Source: an uncultured Bacilli bacterium
GTDB lineage: Bacteria > Bacillota_I > Bacilli_A > RF39 > UBA660
Length of the DNA: 14,955 nucleotides
Direction of reading: 5' to 3'
Assembly (NCBI GenBank): GCA_910587535.1
Contig: CAJUKM010000031.1
Location: 1-14,955 of the forward strand
Shown here: positions 1 to 6,098 of the stretch, piece by piece
Layout of the letters: each line of letters opens with the position of its first letter
How positions within the stretch are numbered: the first letter of the stretch is position 1
The notes under the pieces: generated by a model
Databases searched by the model: none
What the model saw: only the letters and a program-made list of their open reading frames with translations
What the model was told of the DNA's origin: nothing
Program-made: the position numbers and the translations under genes

Positions 1-194
1 TATGGATAGTTAATTTTTTTAATATTACAGTTTTCATAGTTACCTATCCCTAAGACTTTCAACAATTTTAATATAAAACTCTCAATAGATATATTAATAT
101 CTGTATATGCAAAATCATTATTCATTTTAATAATAGATTCTAACCATGAAAAATACTGTATTATATCTTTAATTTTTTCTTCTTTTGACAACAT
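1..194 (-). CDS. SMEK-domain-like protein, N-terminal 64 residues (runs off the window)
   Basis: An open frame starts at ATG 194-192 and runs out of the left edge without a stop, giving 64 complete codons. The start is supported by a ribosome binding site, AGAGGTG, at about 201-207. The translation begins MLSKEEKIKDIIQYFSWLES and continues with a TDINISIES stretch and NIKKINYP at the edge. From memory this spacing (a helical start, then a D-I-N-I-x-x-E-x-F segment, then a K-x-N-Y-P segment that usually leads into an A-I-D-L motif) matches the N-terminus of bacterial SMEK-domain proteins. Those are poorly characterised and often occur near defence or conflict genes. The rest of the protein is outside the window, so the C-terminal domain and any function are unknown. 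It appears to have its own promoter (268-297) and a hairpin in its leader. The family assignment is by eye only. Confidence 0.55.
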   Translation of the reverse strand, partial: MLSKEEKIKDIIQYFSWLESIIKMNNDFAYTDINISIESFILKLLKVLGIGNYENCNIKKINYP

Positions 195-220
195 ATAAAA
201 CACCTCTACTTCAAAAAATA

Positions 221-254
221 AGCAGTATCCATCTTAAAAAGATTAAATACTGCT
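221..254 (-). promoter_or_regulatory. Hairpin in the leader of the SMEK-like gene (attenuator or operator)
   Basis: The arms AGCAGTAT (221-228) and ATACTGCT (247-254) are perfectly complementary. Inside them a second pair, ATCTT (231-235) and AAGAT (239-243), extends the stem. Read on the minus strand the hairpin is followed by TATTTTTTG and then by the ribosome binding site of the gene starting at 194. It lies just downstream of the predicted transcription start. This fits either a leader terminator or attenuator, or a dyad operator bound by a repressor. The sequence cannot separate the two. Confidence 0.5.
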
Positions 255-267
255 ATCTTATATATCA

Positions 268-297
268 ATTATAACACATTTTTCGACATTCTTTTAA
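268..297 (-). promoter_or_regulatory. Promoter of the SMEK-like gene
   Basis: On the minus strand there is a perfect -10 box TATAAT (273-268). An 18-base spacer separates it from a weak -35 box TTAAAA (297-292). Transcription would start near 261, placing the 221-254 hairpin at the beginning of the leader. Confidence 0.5.
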
Positions 298-334
298 CAT
301 TTAAAAATAATTTTAAGGTAATTATAGTCATCAA

Positions 335-361
335 AATATCATTTTTGATATTAATTATCAA
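335..361. repeat. Overlapping AT-rich inverted repeats upstream of the SMEK-like promoter
   Basis: AATATCA (335-341) pairs with TGATATT (346-352). The overlapping TTGATA (345-350) pairs with TATCAA (356-361), so three ATATCA/TGATA-type half-sites lie within 27 bases. They sit about 40 bases upstream of the -35 box of the left-edge gene. They could be a regulator binding site, or a weak terminator for transcription coming from the degraded genes on the right. Apart from this repeat and the promoter and hairpin at 221-297, the gene-free stretch 195-422 shows nothing else that I recognise. Confidence 0.35.
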
Positions 362-422
362 TTAACTGTTTTACTCAAACACAGTCATCTTAATACCCTT
401 ATAAATTTAATCCATGCAAGAG

Positions 423-755
423 CTAAGTTTCTCCTCCCGCATTTATGTGATTAGATAGAACAATCACATCTTTGGAATTACCAAACTTATTTAGTATCTC
501 CTTTGGTCTAGTAGCAGAAGTCATCTCTACATCGTTAGTTCTCGTCATCGCGACAGGGACTCCAAGTTCTTTAAAGCGATCATACATATATTTACTAATA
601 TCTAAAGTCATATTTTTTTCAATGATTCCATTAGCTGAAGCTCCACCATCTTTACCGCCGTGTCCTGGATCTATTACTATTCCAGTCAAGGCTCTCACGT
701 CGTAAGTATTTTCCATAATAAAACACATCCTCGCTATAATATATGCTTTAGCCAA
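423..755 (-). pseudogene. Truncated N-acetylmuramoyl-L-alanine amidase (Amidase_3 family)
   Basis: The frame encodes the first half of a zinc-dependent amidase, the enzyme that cuts the bond between MurNAc and L-alanine in peptidoglycan. Zinc-site residues are visible: His in DPGHGGKD (residue 32 counting from the TTG at 755), Glu in IIEKN (46) and His in SNHINAGG (103). The frame stops three residues after HINAGG at a TAG. The second half, with the catalytic Glu of an xxEYGF-type motif, is missing; family members are roughly 180 residues or more. The most credible start is ATG 716-714, with a modest AGGA upstream; ATG 728 or TTG 755 are alternatives. The conserved protein begins around YDVRALTG. 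Just past the stop, another frame reads NLALAWIKFIRVLR and ends in TGA; this could be a remnant C-terminus after an internal deletion, but that is speculative. I read it as a broken gene, distinct from the intact amidase at 3409-4068. Confidence 0.75.
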
Positions 756-832
756 GAATGCGTTCTCTAACTTTGTAAGATAATATGAAATGAATTTATT
801 AGACCTTATAAATTTTTTATTAATTCTTTAGG

Positions 833-1200
833 CTACTCTTTAATAAGTCTTTCGTTATTTATTGTTATAGCGCGATTACACTCTTTTTTTCCACGCCGAT
901 TTATTGTTTTTAATGTAATTATAACTTTTTGTTCATACCCATTATTTATAAGATCATAAATAGTTATACTTTTTTTATCTATAAATCCCACGTCAGATAA
1001 CCAGAAGGTAGATAAATCATCGTTTTCTTTTGATGAAAAAATAATAAATGGCTTTCTTACTGCGCTCAAGCCAAGATTGTAATCTTTAATTCCAACGCAA
1101 AGTTTTTCCATTAAAATCTGTAATAATTAAATTTTCAAGAATTGCTTTTCCTAAGATTGTTGATTCTTAATATTTCTATATCTTTTTCGTCTTGCTTTTT
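833..1200 (-). pseudogene. Frame-broken remnant of an unrecognised gene
   Basis: The longest open piece is a 92-codon frame from ATG 1111-1109 to the TAG at 833. It has no ribosome binding site, and nothing in it identifies a family. Upstream, two other minus-strand frames read plausible protein before stopping. One reads KKQDEKDIEILRINNLRKS (about 1200-1140). The other reads ILGKAILENLIITDFNGK (about 1155-1100). The three frames join naturally at two A-runs (in AGGAAAAGC and GGAAAAAC) and no start codon precedes the first. The simplest reading is a decayed gene with two small indels and a lost 5' end, lying directly behind the htrA terminator. A short real gene starting at 1111 cannot be excluded. 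Function unknown. Confidence 0.45.
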
Positions 1201-1205
1201 ATTTT

Positions 1206-1233
1206 AAAAAGCCACAAGCTATTCGCTTGCGAC
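1206..1233 (-). terminator. Intrinsic terminator of the abi-htrA operon
   Basis: On the minus strand GTCGCAAGC (1233-1225) pairs over nine positions, two of them G-U, with GCTTGTGGC (1219-1211) around the five-base loop GAATA. A TTTTT tract (1210-1206) follows. The stem is built from the last htrA codons, and the htrA stop codon TAG (1221-1219) starts in the loop and ends in the first base of the descending arm. Confidence 0.85.
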
Positions 1234-2376
1234 TGTTAATTTGACTTTTAAATCTTGTTTTTTACCATTTCTCTCGATAGTAACCTTTATTGTATCACCG
1301 ACAGTATGTTTATATAAACTGTATCTCAATTTTGCTACGTTTGCGACAGGTTCATCATCTACAGCAATGATGATATCTCCACGAGTTAATCCTCCTGCTT
1401 CTGCTGGACTTTTATCTTGAACTTTTACTACAACTACGCCAGCAGTTAATTCAGTATTTACTACTATTTTATTGTTATAAAGTTCATACGTATTGCTAAG
1501 ATTAAGCATTTCTACACCAAGAAGTGGTCTTTTTAAAGTTTCTCCGTTGATAATAGATTCAGCGTAAGTTACAGCGTCCTCTATAGGAATTGCAAAACCG
1601 ATTCCTTCGACTCCACTCGATACGAGTTTCATATTCGTAATACCGATTACTTCACCATTTGAATTTGCGAGTGGTCCACCGCTGTTTCCTGAATTAATGG
1701 ATGCATCGGTCTGTAAAACCTTCATGACATAATCGCTAGTCTTTGAATTGTTTAAACTAACTTCCACCATGCGATCTTTACCACTGATTATTCCTCGTGT
1801 AACTGACCAATAATATTCTGTATCTAAAGGTGCTCCTATTGCGAAAGCTGTATCTCCTAATCTTAAATCTTCACTTTTTCCGATTTCAGCGACAGTTATA
1901 ATTTCTTTTTCATCTACACTCAAAACTGCCAAGTCTGAAAACGCATCAGATCCTTCTACTTTGGCCTCAACTTTTTTTCCATTTGTGAACATGATTTTTA
2001 CATCTGATTTATATGACGTATTAACTACATGATCATTAGTCAAAATATATGCTTTATTTCCTGCTGTCTTATAGACGAATCCCGTTCCGCTTGCTGCAAG
2101 TGTATTATTGGAGTAGACTTCTACCACTACCACGGCATCGTATAGTTTTTCAACGGCATCTGCTATACCTTGATCGGTTATAGTAACCTCTTTTTCACTT
2201 TTGTTGATGACCGTATTTGTTTCTCCAGGTAGGACATAGTAGACCAATAAGTACATACCTATAGCTCCTACAAATAGCGAAATGATCGACGCCAATGCAG
2301 CACTATTCTTTTTTTCGTGAGTTCTTTTGTGTTTAACTTTTTTTTCGTTTTTCTCTCTTATTTCGTTTTCTTCCAT
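1219..2376 (-). CDS. htrA: HtrA/DegP-family membrane-anchored serine protease with PDZ domain
   Basis: A 385-residue trypsin-like protease that, by family knowledge, degrades or refolds damaged proteins on the outer face of the membrane. A short Lys/Glu-rich cytoplasmic N-terminus is followed by one membrane segment at about residues 27-50. The protease domain spans roughly 70-275 and holds the full triad: His116 in LTNDHVV, Asp148 in FSDLAVL and Ser232 in the NSGNSGGP motif. A single C-terminal PDZ domain (about 285-385) contains SPAEAGGLTRGDII. Length and order are those of Gram-positive HtrA proteins. ATG 2376 has a clear site, GAGGAAAG, eight bases upstream. It starts only 15 bases after the stop of the upstream Abi-family gene, so the two are very likely cotranscribed from the promoter near 3341. 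A strong terminator overlaps its stop codon. No CssR-like control site was evident. Confidence 0.93.
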   Translation of the reverse strand: MEENEIREKNEKKVKHKRTHEKKNSAALASIISLFVGAIGMYLLVYYVLPGETNTVINKSEKEVTITDQGIADAVEKLYDAVVVVEVYSNNTLAASGTGFVYKTAGNKAYILTNDHVVNTSYKSDVKIMFTNGKKVEAKVEGSDAFSDLAVLSVDEKEIITVAEIGKSEDLRLGDTAFAIGAPLDTEYYWSVTRGIISGKDRMVEVSLNNSKTSDYVMKVLQTDASINSGNSGGPLANSNGEVIGITNMKLVSSGVEGIGFAIPIEDAVTYAESIINGETLKRPLLGVEMLNLSNTYELYNNKIVVNTELTAGVVVVKVQDKSPAEAGGLTRGDIIIAVDDEPVANVAKLRYSLYKHTVGDTIKVTIERNGKKQDLKVKLTVASE

Positions 2377-2391
2377 TATATCTTTCCTCTT

Positions 2392-3321
2392 CTATCTCAT
2401 GTCGATTAACTCAGTATAATTTTTAGGAAATCCCATATGTTCCATGACGTCTTCTATTTCCAATACTTCTAATTTACCAGATAAAACAGCTTTTTCATAA
2501 TCTATCTCTTTTATTAAAAGACGAAATTCTTCTTCTCTTAAAAGATGTTTCATTATGATTATAAGTGCAAAAAGATCATTTTTTCCACAAGTGTATTCTC
2601 CATCTAATTGAGGAAGATCTAACATGTTATGATACTTATTAGTATCGATCATAGCAGCCGTTCTATTATCGTATAGAATATCTTCATGAGCACACAAGTT
2701 TCTATAGTTCGCTAAAATAGGTAGGAAGTTTAGCATGTCGTGTACTTTTAAGCCAAATATCTCTGCAATCTCTTCTTGGTCTCTATTTTTCATTATGGAA
2801 AAAAGCTCACAAACTATTCCAAAAGATAACACTTTTACTACTACCCAAAGTGGGATATAACCATAATTATATATGTAATGTGTCGTAGCAGAGTGTTGTC
2901 CTCCATTGACTCTAATCTGACGTTTGATCTTTCTTAGTAGATCGTTAACCTGTCGAGTCTTTTCTGAACTAGTGTTGAAATTAGTAGGTTTTAAGTAGTC
3001 TTTCTCTTTGAAACCGTAGTTTTTAGATAACTGATATGAGAAGATACTCTTCAAATTATTTTCGATGATTAAAAGGTTTTTAAATATGATGTTTCTCAAC
3101 TGTCTATCGAAGTTGAACATCGCATAAAGTTCTCTAAAGTTAGTATTTTTTTTAAACTGTTTAGATCTAATGCCATCCATGAATAGATGTCTGTAACCAC
3201 TTATAAAGAAGTAGTTTTCTCTTAGGAGTGTCTCTTTAGCAAACTCTTCGTCATCGATAATAAGTCCCTTATCGCGCAAGATAATAATCTGTTCTTCGAT
3301 TGTTTTAAACGTCTTTTGCAT
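2392..3321 (-). CDS. Abi_2 (AbiD/AbiF)-family HEPN protein
   Basis: This 309-residue protein belongs to the Abi_2 family, named after lactococcal abortive-infection proteins AbiD and AbiF. The N-terminus carries the family hallmark L-x-x-x-N-Y-F-F-I-S-G-Y (about residues 33-43). A C-terminal half motif, NYRNLCAH, gives the R-x4-H signature of HEPN ribonucleases (Arg207, His212). The expected role, from the family, is a toxin-like RNase that restricts phage or acts in an RNA-controlled toxin-antitoxin pair; activity here is inference. The frame can be extended to a GTG at 3330, but that codon overlaps the ribosome binding site AGGTGA. ATG 3321-3319, five to six bases downstream of that site, is the better start. 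The leader from the predicted promoter is only about a dozen bases. It is the first gene of an operon with htrA, an unusual partner. No protein antitoxin gene is adjacent. Base composition resembles its neighbours. Confidence 0.88.
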   Translation of the reverse strand: MQKTFKTIEEQIIILRDKGLIIDDEEFAKETLLRENYFFISGYRHLFMDGIRSKQFKKNTNFRELYAMFNFDRQLRNIIFKNLLIIENNLKSIFSYQLSKNYGFKEKDYLKPTNFNTSSEKTRQVNDLLRKIKRQIRVNGGQHSATTHYIYNYGYIPLWVVVKVLSFGIVCELFSIMKNRDQEEIAEIFGLKVHDMLNFLPILANYRNLCAHEDILYDNRTAAMIDTNKYHNMLDLPQLDGEYTCGKNDLFALIIIMKHLLREEEFRLLIKEIDYEKAVLSGKLEVLEIEDVMEHMGFPKNYTELIDMR

Positions 3322-3325
3322 GGGC

Positions 3326-3417
3326 TTCACCTAGTATAAAATTATACTACAAGTTACAATAAAATGATAGTACCTTTATGAATAATTTCTGTTATGAATT
3401 GGTGAAATTTAGGTGAA
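3326..3417 (-). other. Long-range complementarity over the abi ribosome binding site
   Basis: On the minus strand TTCACCTA (3417-3410), at the last codons and stop of the upstream amidase gene, is an exact reverse complement of TAGGTGAA (3333-3326), the ribosome binding region of the abi gene. A second partial copy, TTTCACC, lies at 3407-3401. In a transcript reading through from the amidase the upstream copies could pair with and hide the abi site. A transcript from the local promoter would lack them. The pairing is seen in sequence; any regulatory effect is inference. Confidence 0.25.
3332..3349 (-). promoter_or_regulatory. abi-htrA promoter -10 box inside a palindromic operator-like site
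   Basis: A perfect inverted repeat, TAGTATAA (3332-3339) and TTATACTA (3342-3349) with a two-base centre, covers the minus-strand -10 box TATAAT (3346-3341). It reaches the probable transcription start and the edge of the ribosome binding site. No good -35 box is present at the usual spacing, so the promoter may be weak or activator-dependent. A symmetric site here is typical of a repressor operator. The binding protein is unknown. Confidence 0.55.
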
Positions 3418-4068
3418 ATAGTCGACTATACTTTTTGCTATTGTTTGAGCTAATTCCTGTTTATAATTTTTATTTTTTAAATTACTGCGATCTTTATAAC
3501 TGGACATAAATCCATATTCGATAAGTACTCCTGGTCTTTCAATTTTACTGAACATATATTTATCGTTTCCGATTTTTTTATAATCTTTTTTTAAGGAGAA
3601 GAAGTCGTTTAAATATTTTTGGACTGTCTTAGCTAATTCTTCATTATCTAGTTTGCTGTTACTATAAAATACTTGTCCGCCGTAGTATTTTGAATCATTT
3701 AGATAGTTCATATGGAGTGAAATATACATATCTGCTAGATTGTCATTTATGAGCTTAATACGATTGTTAAAATCTGATCTCTTTCTACTACTAGACGAAG
3801 GGTTACTGAGGTCATAATCACCCGTTCTAGTCATAATTACAGTAGAACCTAAGTTTTCTAAGGATCGTTTTAAATAAAATGCAAAATCTAAATTATATTC
3901 TTTCTCATACTCTTCTTTATATATAGAGCCGGGGTCTTTACCTCCATGTCCAGGGTCGATTATTATCAGTTTTCCAACAAGAGGAAAAGTATTTGGTACA
4001 TCAAATTTAGCGCCTAGTGAAATTAACAATGCGATAATTGCACAAATAAAAAAAACATATTTTTTCAT
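3409..4068 (-). CDS. CwlD-like N-acetylmuramoyl-L-alanine amidase
   Basis: A 219-residue Amidase_3 enzyme that cleaves the MurNAc-L-alanine bond in peptidoglycan, exported or anchored outside the membrane. A hydrophobic N-terminal segment (residues 4-20) acts as signal or anchor and is followed directly by the catalytic domain. The zinc ligands are His41 in DPGHGGKD, Glu55 in EYEKEYNL and His119 in SLHMN; the catalytic Glu184 sits in LIEYGFMSS. Length and layout match CwlD, the amidase that makes muramic-delta-lactam in spore formers. The family also includes vegetative enzymes, so a sporulation role is not implied. It is the last gene of the prfB-yitT cluster, 24 bases after yitT. ATG 4068 is the only convincing start, but its ribosome binding site is poor: AAAGGA lies about 17 bases upstream. 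No strong terminator follows, so some readthrough into abi is possible. Confidence 0.88.
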   Translation of the reverse strand: MKKYVFFICAIIALLISLGAKFDVPNTFPLVGKLIIIDPGHGGKDPGSIYKEEYEKEYNLDFAFYLKRSLENLGSTVIMTRTGDYDLSNPSSSSRKRSDFNNRIKLINDNLADMYISLHMNYLNDSKYYGGQVFYSNSKLDNEELAKTVQKYLNDFFSLKKDYKKIGNDKYMFSKIERPGVLIEYGFMSSYKDRSNLKNKNYKQELAQTIAKSIVDYFT

Positions 4069-4092
4069 AATGAATTATATGCTTTTCCTTTA

Positions 4093-4941
4093 TCAATTAT
4101 TTTTTTTAATTTTCTTATTAGGGTTTACTACTTCGTAGGAGTCTGTTATAGATATGAATGCCTTGGGATCTATGAGTTTAATTCCTTCTTTTAGTTTATA
4201 ATAATCTTTGGTAGGGATTACGCTCATGAGAACTTTATTCTTCATCTTTAAGAATCCACCTTTGACATCAAAAATAGTCAGTTCATAATGAAGTTCGTCT
4301 AGTATGAATCTTCTAACTTCGGCATCTTTCTTAGTTATAATATAGAAAACTTTTGAATCACTTATTCCGAGAGTCGCCTTCTTAGATAAATGTTCCATTA
4401 TTATAATCGCTATTAGAGAATACATCGCGCCTTCGACGCCATATAGTTTTACTGCAAACATTATCCATATGAGGTCTAAAATGTAGTTCGGTAGTAGTCC
4501 TTTAGCCTTCGAAATTTCTTTTGTGATCTCTGTAATTATGTCTGCACCTGAAGCATAACAATTTTCCTTGTATATTAATTTAAAACCGATTCCCATCAAT
4601 ACTCCCCCGTAGAGCGTTATGAGAAGTTTATCTGTATTACCAAAATCTATTAGTCTATTAATATCTTTTGTGATATATACGAATACAGGAATTGTAATGA
4701 ATGGAAAGATCGATTTTTTAATTTTCTTTTTAGATAACGTCAATAAACCTAGAAGAAAGAAAAATACGTTTGTCAAAAGTAAAATAGTTCCTAAATCCAT
4801 CGAGGTTCTATTATTGTAGAGAATAGAAAAACCAAATAGTCCGGATGGTATTATATTCATACCGTTGAAAAAAACATTTAGGGTAACTGCAATCAATAAA
4901 GAGCCTGCTAATAGTTTAAAATACTTTTTTACTTTTTTCAC
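4093..4941 (-). CDS. YitT-family membrane protein with C-terminal DUF2179 domain
   Basis: A 282-residue integral membrane protein of the YitT family, whose molecular function is not established. Several hydrophobic segments can be seen (about residues 8-26, 33-42, 50-69, 78-92, 106-124 and 152-183). Family motifs include FNGMNIIPSGLFGFS near residues 25-39 and ASGADII near 130-136. A cytoplasmic DUF2179 domain spans about 195-272, with the typical DPKAFISITDSYEV. The start is a GTG at 4941-4939, with AGGAG seven bases upstream inside the prfB tail. It lies four bases after the prfB stop, so translation is probably coupled to RF2. The stop is TGA. Two residual Lys-rich stretches lie at the very C-terminus. 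The family call is secure; no transported substrate can be named. Confidence 0.9.
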   Translation of the reverse strand: MKKVKKYFKLLAGSLLIAVTLNVFFNGMNIIPSGLFGFSILYNNRTSMDLGTILLLTNVFFFLLGLLTLSKKKIKKSIFPFITIPVFVYITKDINRLIDFGNTDKLLITLYGGVLMGIGFKLIYKENCYASGADIITEITKEISKAKGLLPNYILDLIWIMFAVKLYGVEGAMYSLIAIIIMEHLSKKATLGISDSKVFYIITKKDAEVRRFILDELHYELTIFDVKGGFLKMKNKVLMSVIPTKDYYKLKEGIKLIDPKAFISITDSYEVVNPNKKIKKNN

Positions 4942-4945
4942 AAAA

Positions 4946-6041
4946 TCACTCCTGTTTATTCTTTTTTAAGTATGCTTCCATAAAGGATTTAATGTCACCA
5001 TCTAATACTTTATTGACATTCGATGTCTCATATTCTGTGCGAACATCTTTGATCAATTTGTACGGTTCAAGAACATAGTTTCTAATCTGCGATCCAAAGT
5101 TGATATCTACTATTTCGCCTTTTAGATTGCTCTTTTCACGATCTATTTTAGCTTTTTCTAAAGCATATAGTTTACTTTTTAACATCTGCATTGCGATATC
5201 TTTATTATGTTGTTGACTTCTTTCTATTTGGCACGTTACGACTATTTTAGAAGGTATGTGTGTTATTCTTACTGCAGAGTTACTCGTATTTACCGACTGT
5301 CCTCCCGCACCACTGCTGTGATATACATCTATTTTTAAATCGCTCTGTTTGATATCTATGTCGATATTGTCGTCGATCTCGGGAGTAACCGAAACGCTTG
5401 CAAAGGAAGTATGTCTTCTCGCATTAGAATCGAAAGGACTGATCCTCACCAATCTATGTACACCATTTTCGCCTTTAAAATATCCATATGGATAATATCC
5501 ACTTATCAAAATAGTCGTCGATTTTAGTCCAGCTTCGTCTCCTTTTTGGGAGTCGATCACTTTATAGGAATAACCATTTTTTTCACAGAACATCGTATAC
5601 ATTCTAAATAGCATACTCGCCCAGTCACACGCTTCTGTTCCACCTGCACCTGGGTGTATTTCTAGATAGCAATTACTAGAGTCGTATTCTCCATCTAGAA
5701 GCGAAGTAATCTCTAATGCATCATATCTTTCTTGCATTTTAATGAGTGATACTTCTATTTCTTTTAGTTCATCTTCATCTTCAATCAGTCCTAGTAGTTC
5801 GATGTTATCTGCTAATTCTTTTGATAGTTCGTTATATTCTTTTAGTGACTTTTCTAAATTAGAAAGTTCTCTATTTAGCGAAGTCGCCTTATCGACATCA
5901 TCCCAAATAGAGGAGTCTTCCATCTCTTTTTTTAGTTCAATTATTCTCGCATTTTTATTTTCTAAGTCAAAGTGACCTCCCGAGATCTAAGATATTTTTA
6001 TATAGTTTGTTGAAGTTTATCGTAAGTAAAGATTTATCCAT
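4946..6041 (-). CDS. prfB: Peptide chain release factor 2, programmed +1 frameshift
   Basis: RF2 ends translation at UAA and UGA codons. The gene starts at ATG 6041-6039, five bases after AGGTGA. It runs 24 codons to an in-frame TGA (5969-5967). It then continues in the +1 frame from GAC (5968-5966) to the TGA at 4946, giving a 364-residue product close to the usual 365. The second frame holds the SPF tripeptide that recognises UGA (about residues 201-203, within VRISPFDSNARRH). It also holds the GGQ peptide-hydrolysis motif (246-248, in SSGAGGQSVN). A coiled-coil rich N-terminal domain precedes these. Expression is autoregulated: when RF2 is scarce the ribosome pauses at UGA and shifts. This both identifies the gene and shows that UGA is a stop codon here. 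It is the first gene of the prfB-yitT-amidase cluster and has its own promoter inside the addA terminator region. Confidence 0.97.
5966..5981 (-). promoter_or_regulatory. RF2 programmed frameshift site
   Basis: On the minus strand GGGAGGTCACTTTGAC contains an internal Shine-Dalgarno-like GGGAGG, a three-base spacer TCA, the slippery codon CTT, and the UGA followed by C. Geometry and codons are the same as in the known bacterial prfB sites, where CUU slips to UUU. Confidence 0.95.
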
Positions 6042-6057
6042 AAAATCACCTATTATG

Positions 6058-6086
6058 ATTATAGATGATTTAAAAAGAACTTGCAA
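6058..6086 (-). promoter_or_regulatory. Promoter of prfB
   Basis: A minus-strand -35 box TTGCAA (6086-6081), a spacer of exactly 17 bases and a perfect -10 box TATAAT (6063-6058). The -35 box is the centre of the palindrome that forms the addA terminator, so the two signals overlap. Confidence 0.65.
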
Positions 6087-6097
6087 GTTCAAGTTCT
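6071..6097 (-). terminator. Intrinsic terminator of the addB-addA operon
   Basis: On the minus strand AGAACTTG (6097-6090) pairs perfectly with CAAGTTCT (6083-6076) across a six-base loop, and a short T-tract follows (6075-6072). It begins two bases after the addA stop. An alternative structure is the 14-base perfect palindrome GAACTTGCAAGTTC at 6077-6090. Confidence 0.75.
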
Positions 6098-6098
6098 C

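Noticed and set aside
472..705. Plus-strand open frame
   Set aside because: It is antisense to the amidase remnant, has no ribosome binding site, and its composition follows from the opposite coding strand.
651..3967. Similar DNA at 651-680 and 3938-3967 as a recombination repeat
   Set aside because: Both encode the conserved DPGHGG motif of two diverged amidases; the similarity reflects the protein motif, not a DNA repeat.
4069..4092. TATAAT five bases before the CwlD-like start, suggesting a leaderless transcript
   Set aside because: No -35 box is at a fitting distance, and the gene is only 24 bases behind yitT. Cotranscription explains it better.
5742..5975. Plus-strand Ser-rich open frame
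   Set aside because: It is antisense to the Glu/Leu-rich coiled coil of prfB, which produces serine runs when read in reverse. It is not a gene.
4946..6041. prfB TGA as a nonsense mutation or recoded tryptophan
   Set aside because: The site has the exact layout of the known RF2 frameshift signal, and tryptophan is written TGG throughout.
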